Source: Streptomyces sp. DH37
Lineage (GTDB): Bacteria; Actinomycetota; Actinomycetes; Streptomycetales; Streptomycetaceae
DNA length: 64,000 nucleotides
Assembly (NCBI RefSeq): GCF_029813835.1
Contig: NZ_JARVKV010000001.1
Span: 186,001-250,000 of the forward strand
Direction: 5' to 3'
Shown here: piece after piece, positions 8,325-16,953 of the stretch
Layout of the letters: each line of letters begins with the position of its first letter
How positions within the stretch are numbered: the first letter of the stretch is position 1
Translations under genes and position numbers: made by a program
The notes under the pieces: model-generated
Seen by the model: only the letters and a program-made list of their open reading frames with translations
Database searches by the model: none
What the model was told of the DNA's origin: nothing

Positions 8325-8696
8325 GCGGTGGTCCCGATCGGCGCCCGGTTGCCGTCCCGCCCCTCATCCGCCGGCCGCCGGCCGCGGCGGAGGACCTGCC
8401 TCCGGCCCGGTCGCGGTACGGGCGTGCCGAGGCGTCCCGCGACCGGGACGCCTCCCGCCCCCGTGTCCCCGCAGGCCGAGCCGCCGCGGGGGCACGGGGG
8501 CGGTGCGGCGGCGGTACGGAACGGCCCGGAAGCTGCGTGCCCGCGTGCCCGCGATCTCGCACCCGCCGCGGTCGCACAGGTGCGAGGCCGTCGGAGGCAC
8601 CCTCCGGCCGCCGACCTCCAGCCGCCGCCCTCCGGCCATCCCGGAGAGAGTGCCCATGTGCGACGTCTTGACGGGGCCCGAACGACACGAGAAGCA
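8325..8696. other. Non-coding stretch between gap and the mannanase
   Basis: About 370 bases of GC-rich sequence with short low-complexity runs. I see no gene on either strand. Its right end should contain the mannanase promoter, since the CebR-type operator begins at 8697. Confidence 0.4.
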
Positions 8697-8710
8697 TGGG
8701 AGCGCTCCCA
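8697..8710 (+). promoter_or_regulatory. CebR-type operator
   Basis: TGGGAGCGCTCCCA, a perfect 14-bp palindrome identical to the consensus bound by the cellobiose-responsive LacI-family repressor CebR in Streptomyces. It lies 48 bases upstream of the mannanase start, in the usual position for repression of a glycoside hydrolase gene. Confidence 0.85.
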
Positions 8711-8758
8711 AAATCCATCAGAAACCCACGTCGGTTTCCGTCCACTTCCGGAGTCGCA

Positions 8759-10390
8759 GTGAGAAGAACGAGAGCACTGGCCGTCCTGTTAGCCGGGCTG
8801 GCCGCCCTCCTCGGCGTGGGCGGCCTGAGCCCGGCCGCGCACGCCGAGCCGGCCGGCGCGACGGCCGCGGGCCTCCACATCCGCGACGGCCGCCTGCTCG
8901 AGGCCAACGGCAACGACTTCGTCATGCGCGGCGTCAACCACGCCCACACCTGGTACCCGAACGAGACGCAGTCGCTCGCCGACATCAAGGAACTGGGCGC
9001 CAACACCGTTCGCGTCGTCCTCGCCAACGGCCACCGCTGGGCCGAGAACAGCCCGGAGGACGTGGCCCGCGTCATCGACCAGTGCAAGGCCAATCGGCTG
9101 ATCTGCGTACTGGAGGTGCACGACACCACCGGTTACGGGGAGGAGCCGGCCGCCGCCTCGCTGGACCAGGCGGCCGACTACTGGATCGGCCTGCGGGACG
9201 TACTCGTCGGTGAAGAGGACTACGTCATCATCAACATCGGCAACGAGCCCTGGGGCAACACCGACCCCGCCGGCTGGACCCGGCCCACCATCGAGGCCGT
9301 CCAGAAGCTGCGCGGCGCCGGATTCGAGCACACGATCATGGTGGACGCGCCCAACTGGGGCCAGGACTGGCAAGGGGTCATGCGCGCCGACGCGCGGACG
9401 GTCTACGACGCCGACCCCACCGGCAACCTGATCTTCTCGATCCACATGTACAGCGTCTACGACACCGCCGAGAAGGTCTCCGACTACCTCAACGCCTTCG
9501 TCGACGCCGGACTGCCCATCCTCATCGGCGAGTTCGGCGGCCCCGCCGACCAGTGGGGCGACCCCAACGAGGACGCCATGATGGCCACCGCCGAGCGGCT
9601 CGACCTCGGTTACCTGGCCTGGTCCTGGAGCGGCAACACCGACCCGATCCTCGACCTGGCGATCGACTTCGACCCCGGCCGGCTCAGCGCCTGGGGCCAG
9701 CGCGTCTTCCACGGGGCCGACGGCATCGCGCAGACCTCCCGCGAGGCCACCGTCTTCGGCGGTGGCGGCCCCGGCGACACCGAGGCCCCCACCGCCCCCG
9801 GCACCCCCACCGCCTCCGAGGTGACCGCCGGTTCCGCGACCCTGAGCTGGACGGCCTCCACCGACAACGTGGGCGTCACCGGTTATGGCATCGTCCGGGT
9901 CGACGGCGGCGCCGAGACCCGGGTCGCCGGCTCGGAGACCAACCGGGTCACCCTCACGGGCCTGACCCCCGGCACCGTCCACACCTTCGCGGTCTACGCC
10001 GAGGACGCGGCCGGCAACCGTTCCGCCCGCTCGGGCACCGTCACCGTCACCACCACCGGCGGCACGACGGGCACCTGCTCCGTCGGCTACCGGGTCGTGG
10101 GGGACTGGAGGAGCGGCTTCCAGGGCGAGATCGTGATCCGCAACACCGGCACCGCCGCCATCAGGGACTGGACACTCGCGTTCACCCTCCCCGACGGCCA
10201 GGTCATCAGCACCATGTGGGGCGGTACGCCCGCGCAGGACGGGGGATCGGTGAGCGTGACCCCCGCGTCCTACACGAGCACCATCCCGGCGGGCGGCTCC
10301 GTCACCCTCGGCTTCCTCGCCGGCCGGGGCGGTACGAACACCGCGCCGACCGCGTTCACGCTCAGCGGCAGCGCCTGCGCCGTCGCCTGA
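8759..10390 (+). CDS. manA: Secreted mannan endo-1,4-beta-mannosidase: GH5 + FN3 + CBM2
   Basis: A 543-residue secreted enzyme. After a signal peptide (cleavage near PAAHA) comes a GH5 barrel resembling subfamily 8 bacterial mannanases: GVNHAHTWYP, acid/base Glu in NIGNEPWGN and nucleophile Glu in LIGEFGGPADQWG. A fibronectin type III domain follows (TEAPTAPGTPTAS to GTVTVTT). A C-terminal CBM2 (CSVGYRVVGDWRSGFQGE to SGSACAVA) binds crystalline polysaccharide. GGAG sits before the GTG at 8759. Codon 11 is TTA (8789-8791), so translation probably depends on bldA. A CebR box lies upstream. It should release manno-oligosaccharides from plant mannan. Confidence 0.92.
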   Translation: MRRTRALAVLLAGLAALLGVGGLSPAAHAEPAGATAAGLHIRDGRLLEANGNDFVMRGVNHAHTWYPNETQSLADIKELGANTVRVVLANGHRWAENSPEDVARVIDQCKANRLICVLEVHDTTGYGEEPAAASLDQAADYWIGLRDVLVGEEDYVIINIGNEPWGNTDPAGWTRPTIEAVQKLRGAGFEHTIMVDAPNWGQDWQGVMRADARTVYDADPTGNLIFSIHMYSVYDTAEKVSDYLNAFVDAGLPILIGEFGGPADQWGDPNEDAMMATAERLDLGYLAWSWSGNTDPILDLAIDFDPGRLSAWGQRVFHGADGIAQTSREATVFGGGGPGDTEAPTAPGTPTASEVTAGSATLSWTASTDNVGVTGYGIVRVDGGAETRVAGSETNRVTLTGLTPGTVHTFAVYAEDAAGNRSARSGTVTVTTTGGTTGTCSVGYRVVGDWRSGFQGEIVIRNTGTAAIRDWTLAFTLPDGQVISTMWGGTPAQDGGSVSVTPASYTSTIPAGGSVTLGFLAGRGGTNTAPTAFTLSGSACAVA

Positions 10391-10401
10391 TCCGGTCCCT
10401 C

Positions 10402-10447
10402 CTCACCGGCGGGGCGCCCCGGCCCCCGCGGCCGGCCCGCCGGTGAG
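10402..10447 (+). terminator. Terminator hairpin after the mannanase
   Basis: Arms of 12 bp at 10402-10413 and 10436-10447 with a GC-rich, partly paired loop, 12 bases after the stop. Confidence 0.65.
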
Positions 10448-10847
10448 CGGACCTCCGGCGCCGCTCGGGCGCGTATGCCGGCACGGGCCCGGGAAGCCGG
10501 CGCCCCCGTCCTCGGGACGGGTCGCTGCTCCCGCGCCGGAAGCCGAAGCGGTACGGCCGCCCGGAACCCGGAAGTGCCCGGACCGCGACCGGACGGACGG
10601 CCCCGGAGCCGCCGGCGGAGGCGGTCCGCCAGGGGCGGTCCGCCAAGGCGCCGCGTTCCGCCGATTCCGCCGCCGGGCACCGCGTACAGTGCGTCACGAA
10701 GGGGCCGGGTCCGTCGTCGCACCGGTAACCCGGACGCCCCCGCCCGTCCCGGAGTCCGGACCGCGCAGCCCTCGCCGGGCACGGCCGCGCCCGGCGAGGG
10801 CGCGCAGCCGTCGCGGCGTCGAGGCCGGTCACCAGGTGGAGGCAGCA
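10448..10847. other. Non-coding stretch before the kinase-fold gene
   Basis: Four hundred bases between a terminator and the next gene. The frame of the downstream gene is open through it but gives only Arg/Pro/Gly-rich sequence, so I do not count it as coding. No promoter motif stands out. Confidence 0.4.
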
Positions 10848-11930
10848 GTGGAGTCCCCGGACATGTCGCGCGGCGCGCGTCTTGCCGCACACGCCGCCGT
10901 CTCCACGGCCCTGGCCCTGCGCAGCGACCACGCCCTGCGCGAACTCGTGGACGCCGCCGTGCCGCTCGGTTCCGGTATCGGCGGCAAGTCGGCCCTGCTG
11001 GAGGTCGGCGGAACCCCGGTCTTCGTGAAGCGGGTGCCCCTCACCGACGTGGAGAGGCGACCCGAGCACGTCCGGTCCACGGCGAACCTGTTCGAGCTGC
11101 CCGTCTTCTGCCAGTACGGCATCGGCGCCATCGGCGGGCCGGGCTTCGGGGCCTGGAGGGAACTCGCCGCGCACATCATGACGACGAACTGGGTGCTCGC
11201 GGCGGAACACGAGGGCTTCCCCCTGACGTACCACTGGAGGGTGCTGCCCGACTCGACGCCCCTGCCCGAGGAACTGGCCGACGTCGAACGGGCCGTCGCC
11301 TACTGGGGCGGCGGAGCGCAGGTGCGCCGCCGGATCGAGGCCCTGCGGCAGTCCTCGGCGAGCGTCGCGCTGTTCCTGGAGTACATCCCGCAGAACCTCC
11401 ACCAGTGGCTGAGCACTCGGATCGGAGCGGGCGGCGAGGCCGCCGACCGGGCCTGCGCCATGGTGGAGAGGGAACTGGAAGCCGGAATCTCGTTCATGAA
11501 CGGCCGCGGGCTCCTGCACTTCGACGCCCACTTCGAGAACATCCTGACCGACGGCCGGCGCCTCTACTTCGCGGACTACGGACTCGCGATCTCCTCCCGG
11601 TTCGAGCTGTCGGGGGAGGAGGCCGACTTCGTCGACCGGCATCAGACCTATGACCGCTGCTACTCGGTCGCCTACCTGGTGAACTGGCTGGTCACCGCCC
11701 TGTACGGACACGGGCGGGACGACCGCGAGGCGCAGGTGCGCGCGTACGCCCGAGGCGAGCGCCCCACGGGGATCCCCGAGGCCGCCGCGGCCGTCATCGC
11801 CCGCCACGCGCCGCTCACCGCGGTGATGGCGGACTTCTTCCGCCGGTTCCGCCACGAGAGCAGGGAGACCCCGTACCCACTGGAGGAGATCCGCCGGATC
11901 GGCGCGGCGCACAGCCCGTCCACCGGCTGA
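10848..11930 (+). CDS. Protein kinase/phosphotransferase-fold protein
   Basis: A 360-residue protein with a protein kinase-like fold. The ATP-binding lobe is short (PLGSGIGGKSALLEVGGTPVFVKRVPL, with the likely lysine in VFVKR). The catalytic loop is GLLHFDAHFENILTDG (H-x-D-x4-N pattern) and the metal-binding Asp is in LYFADYGLAI, where DYG replaces DFG. A hinge-like LFLEYIPQNLHQWL precedes the loop. Bacterial proteins of this type phosphorylate small molecules or proteins; the substrate is unknown. The GTG at 10848 is chosen because GGAGG lies five bases upstream. It stands alone. Confidence 0.75.
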   Translation: MESPDMSRGARLAAHAAVSTALALRSDHALRELVDAAVPLGSGIGGKSALLEVGGTPVFVKRVPLTDVERRPEHVRSTANLFELPVFCQYGIGAIGGPGFGAWRELAAHIMTTNWVLAAEHEGFPLTYHWRVLPDSTPLPEELADVERAVAYWGGGAQVRRRIEALRQSSASVALFLEYIPQNLHQWLSTRIGAGGEAADRACAMVERELEAGISFMNGRGLLHFDAHFENILTDGRRLYFADYGLAISSRFELSGEEADFVDRHQTYDRCYSVAYLVNWLVTALYGHGRDDREAQVRAYARGERPTGIPEAAAAVIARHAPLTAVMADFFRRFRHESRETPYPLEEIRRIGAAHSPSTG

Positions 11931-12177
11931 GGGGCCACCGGGGGCCGTGACCTCAGCGGGTACCGGCCGCCCCGCACCGGCCCTCGGCGACCCCGGCAGG
12001 CAGGGCGGTGCCCCGTCCGCGCGCACCCGGTGCGGAACCCGCTCGGCGGCCCGGACGGCGCGACCACCCGTCCGGAGTGGAGCGGGCTCCGGAGCGGCGG
12101 CGCGAACCCGTGCCGGACGGCGATCGGACCGCCCCTGCCGCCGGACGCGGACGCGGACGTGTGGCCGGGAACGGGCG

Positions 12178-12208
12178 AGGCCCGGCATCCGAGACGGATG
12201 CCGGGCCT
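12178..12208 (-). terminator. Terminator of the first cold-shock gene
   Basis: Arms of 13 bp at 12178-12190 and 12196-12208 with loop GAGAC, 16 bases beyond the stop of the minus-strand cold-shock gene. Confidence 0.8.
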
Positions 12209-12223
12209 GCGGAGGTGCCGGGG

Positions 12224-12427
12224 TCACGCAGGGCGGATGTTCTCCGCCTGCGGGCCCTTCTGGCCCTGGGTGACGTCGAACTCGACCTTCTGGCCCTCGT
12301 GCAGCTCGCGGTACCCCTGGGCGGCGATGTTGGAGTAGTGGGCGAAGACGTCAGGTCCGCCGCCCTCCTGCTCGATGAAGCCGAAGCCCTTTTCGCTGTT
12401 GAACCACTTCACAGTGCCCTTGGCCAT
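12224..12427 (-). CDS. Cold-shock protein, CspA family
   Basis: A 67-residue single cold-shock domain (OB fold). The RNP1 motif is KGFGFIEQ and RNP2 is DVFAHYSNI; both bind single-stranded RNA or DNA. It begins [16 protein letters not shown] and ends [12 protein letters not shown]. Such proteins act as RNA chaperones. AAGGAG/GGAAGAG precede the ATG. A leader of roughly 140 nt, sharing several blocks with the leader of the second cold-shock gene (35429-35632), precedes it, and a strong hairpin follows. The two proteins differ at only a handful of positions. Confidence 0.95.
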   Translation of the reverse strand: MAKGTVKWFNSEKGFGFIEQEGGGPDVFAHYSNIAAQGYRELHEGQKVEFDVTQGQKGPQAENIRPA

Positions 12428-12581
12428 GATCTCTTCCTTCTCCTTCGCGGGAACCGGACCCGCCTTACGGGCCCGGGAGGTGATCGCCCTGGTCCGGAGG
12501 AGAGCTGAACAGCAAGAACGCCCGTGATCGTGACCACGGGCGAACGAAACTTCGGAACCACGACTGCTGATGACGACGCTA
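12428..12581 (-). promoter_or_regulatory. Conserved 5' leader of cold-shock gene 1
   Basis: Reading in the gene direction, a possible -10 (TAGCGT, 12576-12581) is followed by GTGGTTCC (12554-12561), a hairpin with arms at 12535-12541 and 12520-12526, TTCTTG (12513-12518) and a TCCGGAC...GGGCGATCA block (12481-12498). All recur in the same order upstream of the second cold-shock gene. Long leaders of csp genes are known to act post-transcriptionally; that this one does is inferred. Confidence 0.6.
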
Positions 12582-12874
12582 CACCGCACGATCGGCAACC
12601 GCCACCGACACGGCCGATCGTGTTCCGGCGGATCTTCCGACGGGGTGCGCCCGGCGGAGCCGGCCGGGCCGGACCGTGCACGGGCGCCGGCGCGGTACCG
12701 GCGGGTCCGACCGGACCCGCCGGGGCGCGGGACACGGGACCGGGGCCGTCCCGGTCCCCTCGCGCCCGGGGACGGCACCGTGCGTCACCGCCCGGTGGCC
12801 GGGGCGGCGCAGGAACGGTCGGCGGTTCCCGGCGGAGTGCCGCGGAGGGTGCCCCGTCCGCCGGTCCGCACCCC

Positions 12875-13320
12875 CGACGGGACGCGACGGCGGGGGACGG
12901 GACGGCGCGCCCTTCGGTGGCCGCGCGGACCGCCGTGAACGGTCCGTCACGGGACGCGTCCTCGGGCGGGTAGCCGGTGGCGCCCGCCTCGCCCCCGCCG
13001 TCGGCGGGCATGCGCGGGTCCGTGGGGACGACGTCCGGATCGAGACGCAGGGCGAGTCCGACCCCTTCGAGCCCGCCTCCGGCCTCCCGGGGACGGCGAA
13101 GCCGGGACCGGAGGCGAACATGCCGCGCGGACCGTCCCGTACGACGGGATGGCCGTCGACGATCAGCACTCGACGGCGGCCGTGCCCGCGACGCGTCCGG
13201 CGCGGACGCGTACCCCGTCGAGGCCGAGGCCGAGACCGCCGGTGCCGCTGCGGCGCGCCACGGAGCGGGGCGAAGCCGCGCCCGTCGTTCGGGGGCGCGC
13301 CGGCGGACCGGCACCTCCGG
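12875..13320 (-). pseudogene. Remnants of a two-component system (histidine kinase tail and NarL-type response regulator)
   Basis: Several frames on the minus strand carry pieces of a two-component pair. Near 13290, NDGRGFAP continues in another frame as GTGGLGLGLDGVRVRAGRVAGT, the G-boxes of a HATPase domain. From 13169, VLIVDGHPVVRDG and GMFASGPGF are the start of a NarL-type receiver, with the first acidic pair damaged (VDDHP to VDGHP). After a frameshift come EGVGLALRLDPDVVPTDPRMP, then GATGYPPEDASRDGPFTAVRAA and SPAVASR, with about 35-40 codons missing between. No helix-turn-helix remains. Frameshifts plus a deletion make this a decayed system. Confidence 0.65.
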
Positions 13321-13426
13321 GACGGCACCGGCCCGGTCGGCGGTGCCGCCCCCGGAGCCCCCACCGCACGGCATCCGTGCTCCGAGGCGTGGCAGCTCCC
13401 CGCCGGCCGTGGAGGCTCCGGCGGGA

Positions 13427-15091
13427 TCAGCCGACCGGGGCCGCCGGCTCCCTGCCGCTCTCCGGAGCACCGTCCGCGGGCCGGTGTTCCGGGCCGCCCG
13501 CGGCCCGGCCGGCGGGGCCGCCGGTCTCCTCGGCGAGCCGCTCCATGCCGCTGGTGGTCTTCAGCGGCTTCTCCTTGAGGAACACCACGGCGATCAGGGC
13601 GAGCAGGGCGAAGGGCGTCGCGACGAGGAAGAGGTCCGCGGTGGCGACCCCGTACGCGTGCTCCACGATCGCCCGTACCGGCCCCGGCAGGGTGGCCACG
13701 TCCGGGACGCCGCCCTCCCCGCCGCCGGGGGCCCGGCCCGTCCCGGCGGGGATGCCCGCCTCCTCCAGGCCCCGGGCCATCTCGGTCGCGACGCGGTTGG
13801 CCAGGATCGCACCGAGCACGCTGGTGCCGATCGTGCCGCCCATGCTGCGGAAGAAGGACAGCACGGAGGTGGCGGCGCCCAGTTCGGCGGCGGGGACGTC
13901 GTTCTGCGCGGCCAGCACCAGGTTCTGCATCAGCATCCCGACGCCGACGCCGAGGACCGCCATGTAGAGGCTGAGCAGGCCGAAGCCCGTGCCGGAGTCG
14001 ATGGTGGAGAGCAGCCCCAGCCCGGCGGTCATGACGACCGCGCCCGCGACCAGGTACCTCTTCCACCTGCCGGTCGCGCTGATGACCTGTCCGGCGACCG
14101 TGGACGAGACCAGCAGGCCCAGGATCATCGGCAGGCTCATCAGGCCGGCGACCGTCGGGGACTTGCCCAGGGAGATCTGGAAGTACTGCGAGAGGAAGAC
14201 CGTGCCGCCGAACATGGCGACACCGACCAGCAGGCTGGCGACGGTGGTCAGCGTCACGGTGCGGTTGCGGAAGATCTCCAGCGGAACGACCGGCTCGGCG
14301 GCCCGCGACTCGACGAAGACCGCGGCGGCCAGCAGTGCCACGCCGCCGCCGGTCAGGGCGGCGGTCTGCCAGGAGGCCCAGTCGAAACGGTTCCCGGCCA
14401 GCGAGGTCCAGATGAGCAGCGCGCAGACGCCCGCGACGATCAGGAAGGCGCCCAGGAAGTCGATCCTCGCCTCGCGGCGGACGGTGGGCAGCCGCAGGGT
14501 GCGCTGCAGCAGCACGATCGCCAGCAGCGCGAACGGCACGCCGATGAAGAAGCACCAGCGCCAGCCGAGCCACGAGGTGTCCACCAGGACGCCCCCGATC
14601 AGCGGTCCGGCCACGGTGCCCACGGCGAAGACGGCGCCGAAGACGCCTGCGTACCTGCCCAGTCTGCGGGGCGGGATGACGGCGGCCATGACGATCTGGG
14701 CCAGGGCGGTCAGACCGCCCGCGCCGATGCCCTGGACCACCCGGCTGAAGATCAGCAGCTCGACGCCCTGGGAGAACCCGGCGAGCAGTGAGCCGACCAC
14801 GAACAGGCCGAGGGAGAGCTGGAGCAGCAGCTTCTTGTCGTAGAGGTCGGACAGCTTGCCCCACAGCGGCACGGTCGCCGTCATGGCCAGCAGTTCGGAG
14901 GTGACGACCCAGGTGTAGGAGGACTGGCTGGCTCCCAGGTCGGTGATGATCCGGGGCAGCGCGTTGGCCACCACGGTGCCCGCCAGGATGGCGACGAACA
15001 TGCCGGCCATCAGTCCGGACATCGCCTGGAGTATCTGCCGGTCGGTCATGGAGGTGGGCGGCGCCTGTTCAGACGCCTGTGATGCGGTCAC
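13427..15091 (-). CDS. MFS drug efflux transporter, DHA2 (14-TMS) family
   Basis: A 554-residue membrane protein with about 14 hydrophobic segments. It shows the DHA2/EmrB features: motif A as LWGKLSDLYDKKLLL after TM2, motif C-like VAGPLIGGVLVD in TM5, and a long extracytoplasmic loop near residues 440-490. The family exports drugs, dyes and antibiotics with proton antiport. The GTG at 15091 is preceded by GAGAGGGA. The gene follows the tetR gene in the same direction with a 126-bp gap, so it is probably the regulator's target. The C-terminal tail is Pro/Gly-rich and polar. Confidence 0.9.
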   Translation of the reverse strand: MTASQASEQAPPTSMTDRQILQAMSGLMAGMFVAILAGTVVANALPRIITDLGASQSSYTWVVTSELLAMTATVPLWGKLSDLYDKKLLLQLSLGLFVVGSLLAGFSQGVELLIFSRVVQGIGAGGLTALAQIVMAAVIPPRRLGRYAGVFGAVFAVGTVAGPLIGGVLVDTSWLGWRWCFFIGVPFALLAIVLLQRTLRLPTVRREARIDFLGAFLIVAGVCALLIWTSLAGNRFDWASWQTAALTGGGVALLAAAVFVESRAAEPVVPLEIFRNRTVTLTTVASLLVGVAMFGGTVFLSQYFQISLGKSPTVAGLMSLPMILGLLVSSTVAGQVISATGRWKRYLVAGAVVMTAGLGLLSTIDSGTGFGLLSLYMAVLGVGVGMLMQNLVLAAQNDVPAAELGAATSVLSFFRSMGGTIGTSVLGAILANRVATEMARGLEEAGIPAGTGRAPGGGEGGVPDVATLPGPVRAIVEHAYGVATADLFLVATPFALLALIAVVFLKEKPLKTTSGMERLAEETGGPAGRAAGGPEHRPADGAPESGREPAAPVG

Positions 15092-15217
15092 TACGTCCCT
15101 CTCGGGGTTCTGGGGGCTCGGTGGGCGGCCCACGCACGCGCCGGTGCCGAACGCACGGCGGTGCGGACGGGGCACGCGGGAGTACCGCCCGGCCGGGCGG
15201 GTGGATCGGAAGCCGGG

Positions 15218-15934
15218 TCAGCGCCGTTCGGGCTCCTCGGGCTCCTCGGGCGGCGCGGGCAGTCCGGCGGCGAGGTGCTCGAAGACCTGCCGGAAGACGT
15301 CGGTGAAGGCGAGCCTGTCCTGCCGGGGGCACCAGTACTCGACGGCGACCCTCACGGCGGCGCCGCCGACGGCGGCCAGCAGCCGCGGGTACAGTCCCGG
15401 TTCGGCCCTCCGCCGCTCGTCCCCGGAGGCGCACGGCGCCCGGTCCGCGGCGGACGGGGAACACGGACGCGAGCCGGAACCCGTGCGCTCGGCGAGCGCC
15501 TCGGCCAGGCCGAGTTCGTCGGCCAGGTGGGCGGCGAGGCTGCGCGCGAGCAGGTGCGGTGACGCGCTCAGCACTCTGGCGTGGAGGCTCCACACCTCGT
15601 GCCTCTGCTCGATCTCCGCCAGCTCCGCCGCCAGGGCGTCGCGCAGCGCCTCCAGCGGGGAGACCCCGGCCGGTGCCTCGAGCACACCGCGCCGGACCCG
15701 CGCGCCCGACTCCGCGTCGGCCATGACGAAGGCGTCGTCGCGGGAGTCGAAGTAGTTGAAGAACGTCCGCGGGGAGACACCGGCGGCCTCGCTGATGGCC
15801 TCCACGGTGACGTTCTCCGCCCCGTGCTCCGCCGCGAGCCGTACCGCCGCCTCCCTGAGGGCCGCGCGGGTGGCCTGCTTCTTGCGCTCCCGCAGTCCGC
15901 TCGTCGCGGTTCCCTTCTCCGGCATGCGTTGCAT
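15218..15934 (-). CDS. TetR family transcriptional regulator
   Basis: A 238-residue repressor. The N-terminal helix-turn-helix reads REAAVRLAAEHGAENVTVEAISEAAGVSPRTFFNYFDSRDDAF, a clear TetR_N domain. The remaining helical ligand-binding domain contains an Arg/Ser/Pro-rich stretch near residues 160-185 that looks like a loop insertion. The start could be the ATG at 15934 or the one at 15925; neither has a Shine-Dalgarno sequence, and an inverted repeat overlaps both, which suggests autorepression and possibly a leaderless message. It should control the MFS gene immediately downstream. Confidence 0.88.
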   Translation of the reverse strand: MQRMPEKGTATSGLRERKKQATRAALREAAVRLAAEHGAENVTVEAISEAAGVSPRTFFNYFDSRDDAFVMADAESGARVRRGVLEAPAGVSPLEALRDALAAELAEIEQRHEVWSLHARVLSASPHLLARSLAAHLADELGLAEALAERTGSGSRPCSPSAADRAPCASGDERRRAEPGLYPRLLAAVGGAAVRVAVEYWCPRQDRLAFTDVFRQVFEHLAAGLPAPPEEPEEPERR

Positions 15935-15959
15935 GGTATGCAAAAATGCACACTCTGCA
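15929..15959 (-). promoter_or_regulatory. Probable TetR operator overlapping the tetR start
   Basis: TTGCAT (15929-15934) and ATGCAA (15938-15943) form a 6-bp inverted repeat around GGT. The start codon lies inside it. A second TGCA-CACTC-TGCA repeat sits at 15947-15959. The locally AT-rich sequence contrasts with its surroundings, as expected of a promoter/operator. Confidence 0.6.
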
Positions 15960-16067
15960 AAATCTTTTCCCCGCCTGCGCTCGGGCCGCCACCGGGACGC
16001 GGGACCCGTTGGGGGTGTGAGGTGTCTCCGGCAGGGGGCGGAGGCAGGGACGGGCCCCGGTGAGCGC

Positions 16068-16113
16068 GACGCCGCCGGATGCCGTTCCGTACGGGACGGC
16101 ATCCGGCGGCGTC
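16068..16113 (-). terminator. Very strong terminator hairpin
   Basis: Perfect arms of 18 bp at 16068-16085 and 16096-16113; the 10-nt centre can pair further through CCGTACGG. It lies 24 bases downstream of the minus-strand gene at 16137-16451 and would also insulate the tetR operon. Confidence 0.8.
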
Positions 16114-16136
16114 TTCGTGCGGGGCGCCTGGCGGGG

Positions 16137-16451
16137 TCAGCGGCTGTCGTGACCGATCAGGGAACGGACCAGGCGGCAGGTCGCGTCGGAGGGCGGGCGG
16201 ACGCCGATCCGCTCGGCCGTGGCGCGTATCCTCCGGCCGGAGGCCTGCTCCGGGCGGTGGACGCCGGCGTCGAGCAGGGCGATGGCCAGGCGCATGGCCT
16301 TCAGGCGGCGGTTGTGGGAGACGTACCACTCACGGGGCCGGCCGGCCGGGAGCGGCTTCTTCGGCAGGGTGGTCAAGGTGGGCAGCGGGGTGGTCGCGGG
16401 TGTCGTCAGGGCCTTCGAACGGTGCTCGGCGGCGAGCGCGGCAGCGGCCAT
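16137..16451 (-). CDS. Small conserved actinobacterial protein of unknown function
   Basis: A 104-residue basic protein. After a Thr/Pro/Leu-rich N-terminal part (TTPATTPLPTLTTLPKKPLP) comes a compact domain, REWYVSHNRRLKAMRLAIALLDAGVHRP, then RRIRATAERIGVRPPSDATCRLVRSLI. No signal peptide or membrane segment. I know no function for it. The ATG at 16451 is chosen because AGGAGG lies six bases upstream; the ATG six bases earlier would abut the ribosome binding site. A strong terminator follows, so it is monocistronic. Confidence 0.7.
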   Translation of the reverse strand: MAAAALAAEHRSKALTTPATTPLPTLTTLPKKPLPAGRPREWYVSHNRRLKAMRLAIALLDAGVHRPEQASGRRIRATAERIGVRPPSDATCRLVRSLIGHDSR

Positions 16452-16953
16452 CGGCATCCTCCTGAGGTCGTCGTCCGACCGTCTCGAACTCCCTTCATTC
16501 TACCGAGGGGCACTGACAAAGCCGCAGGTCACAGGGGAGTTGAGGATTCCGTATAGGGGTCGGCGGCCCACGCGGGGGCCGGTGGGACAGACCTCCGCCA
16601 CCGGTGGGCGGGGGTGGGGCGACACCCTCGCGCACGCGAGCGCGGACCGCCCGGCCGCGCGAGGCCGGGCGGCGCCACCCCGCCGCCGGTCCCCGCGCCG
16701 TCCGGTGCCGGACACGGCGCCGTGCGCGGTGCCGGACGGCCTCGGCGTCGACAGCGCCCGGCGCGGCTGCCCCTGAGCCGCCGGCGCCTCGGCGTTCCGC
16801 GGCAGCGTCCCGTGCCGCGGGACGGCAGGCCGGCCCGTCCGGGTGAACCGGATGGGCCGACCGGTGCCGCCGCCGTCCGCCGGGCGCCGCGGGTGTCCGC
16901 CGGATGCCGGGATGCCTCGTGTGAGCGGGCGGGCGACGGGGCACCGGTCCTGC
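16452..16953. other. Divergent intergenic region before the phenolic-lipid cluster
   Basis: About 500 bases between the small protein gene and the first gene of the type III PKS operon. The stretch 16490-16560 is relatively AT-rich and should hold promoters. I see no gene; the open frames give Arg/Pro/Gly-rich sequence only. Confidence 0.4.
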
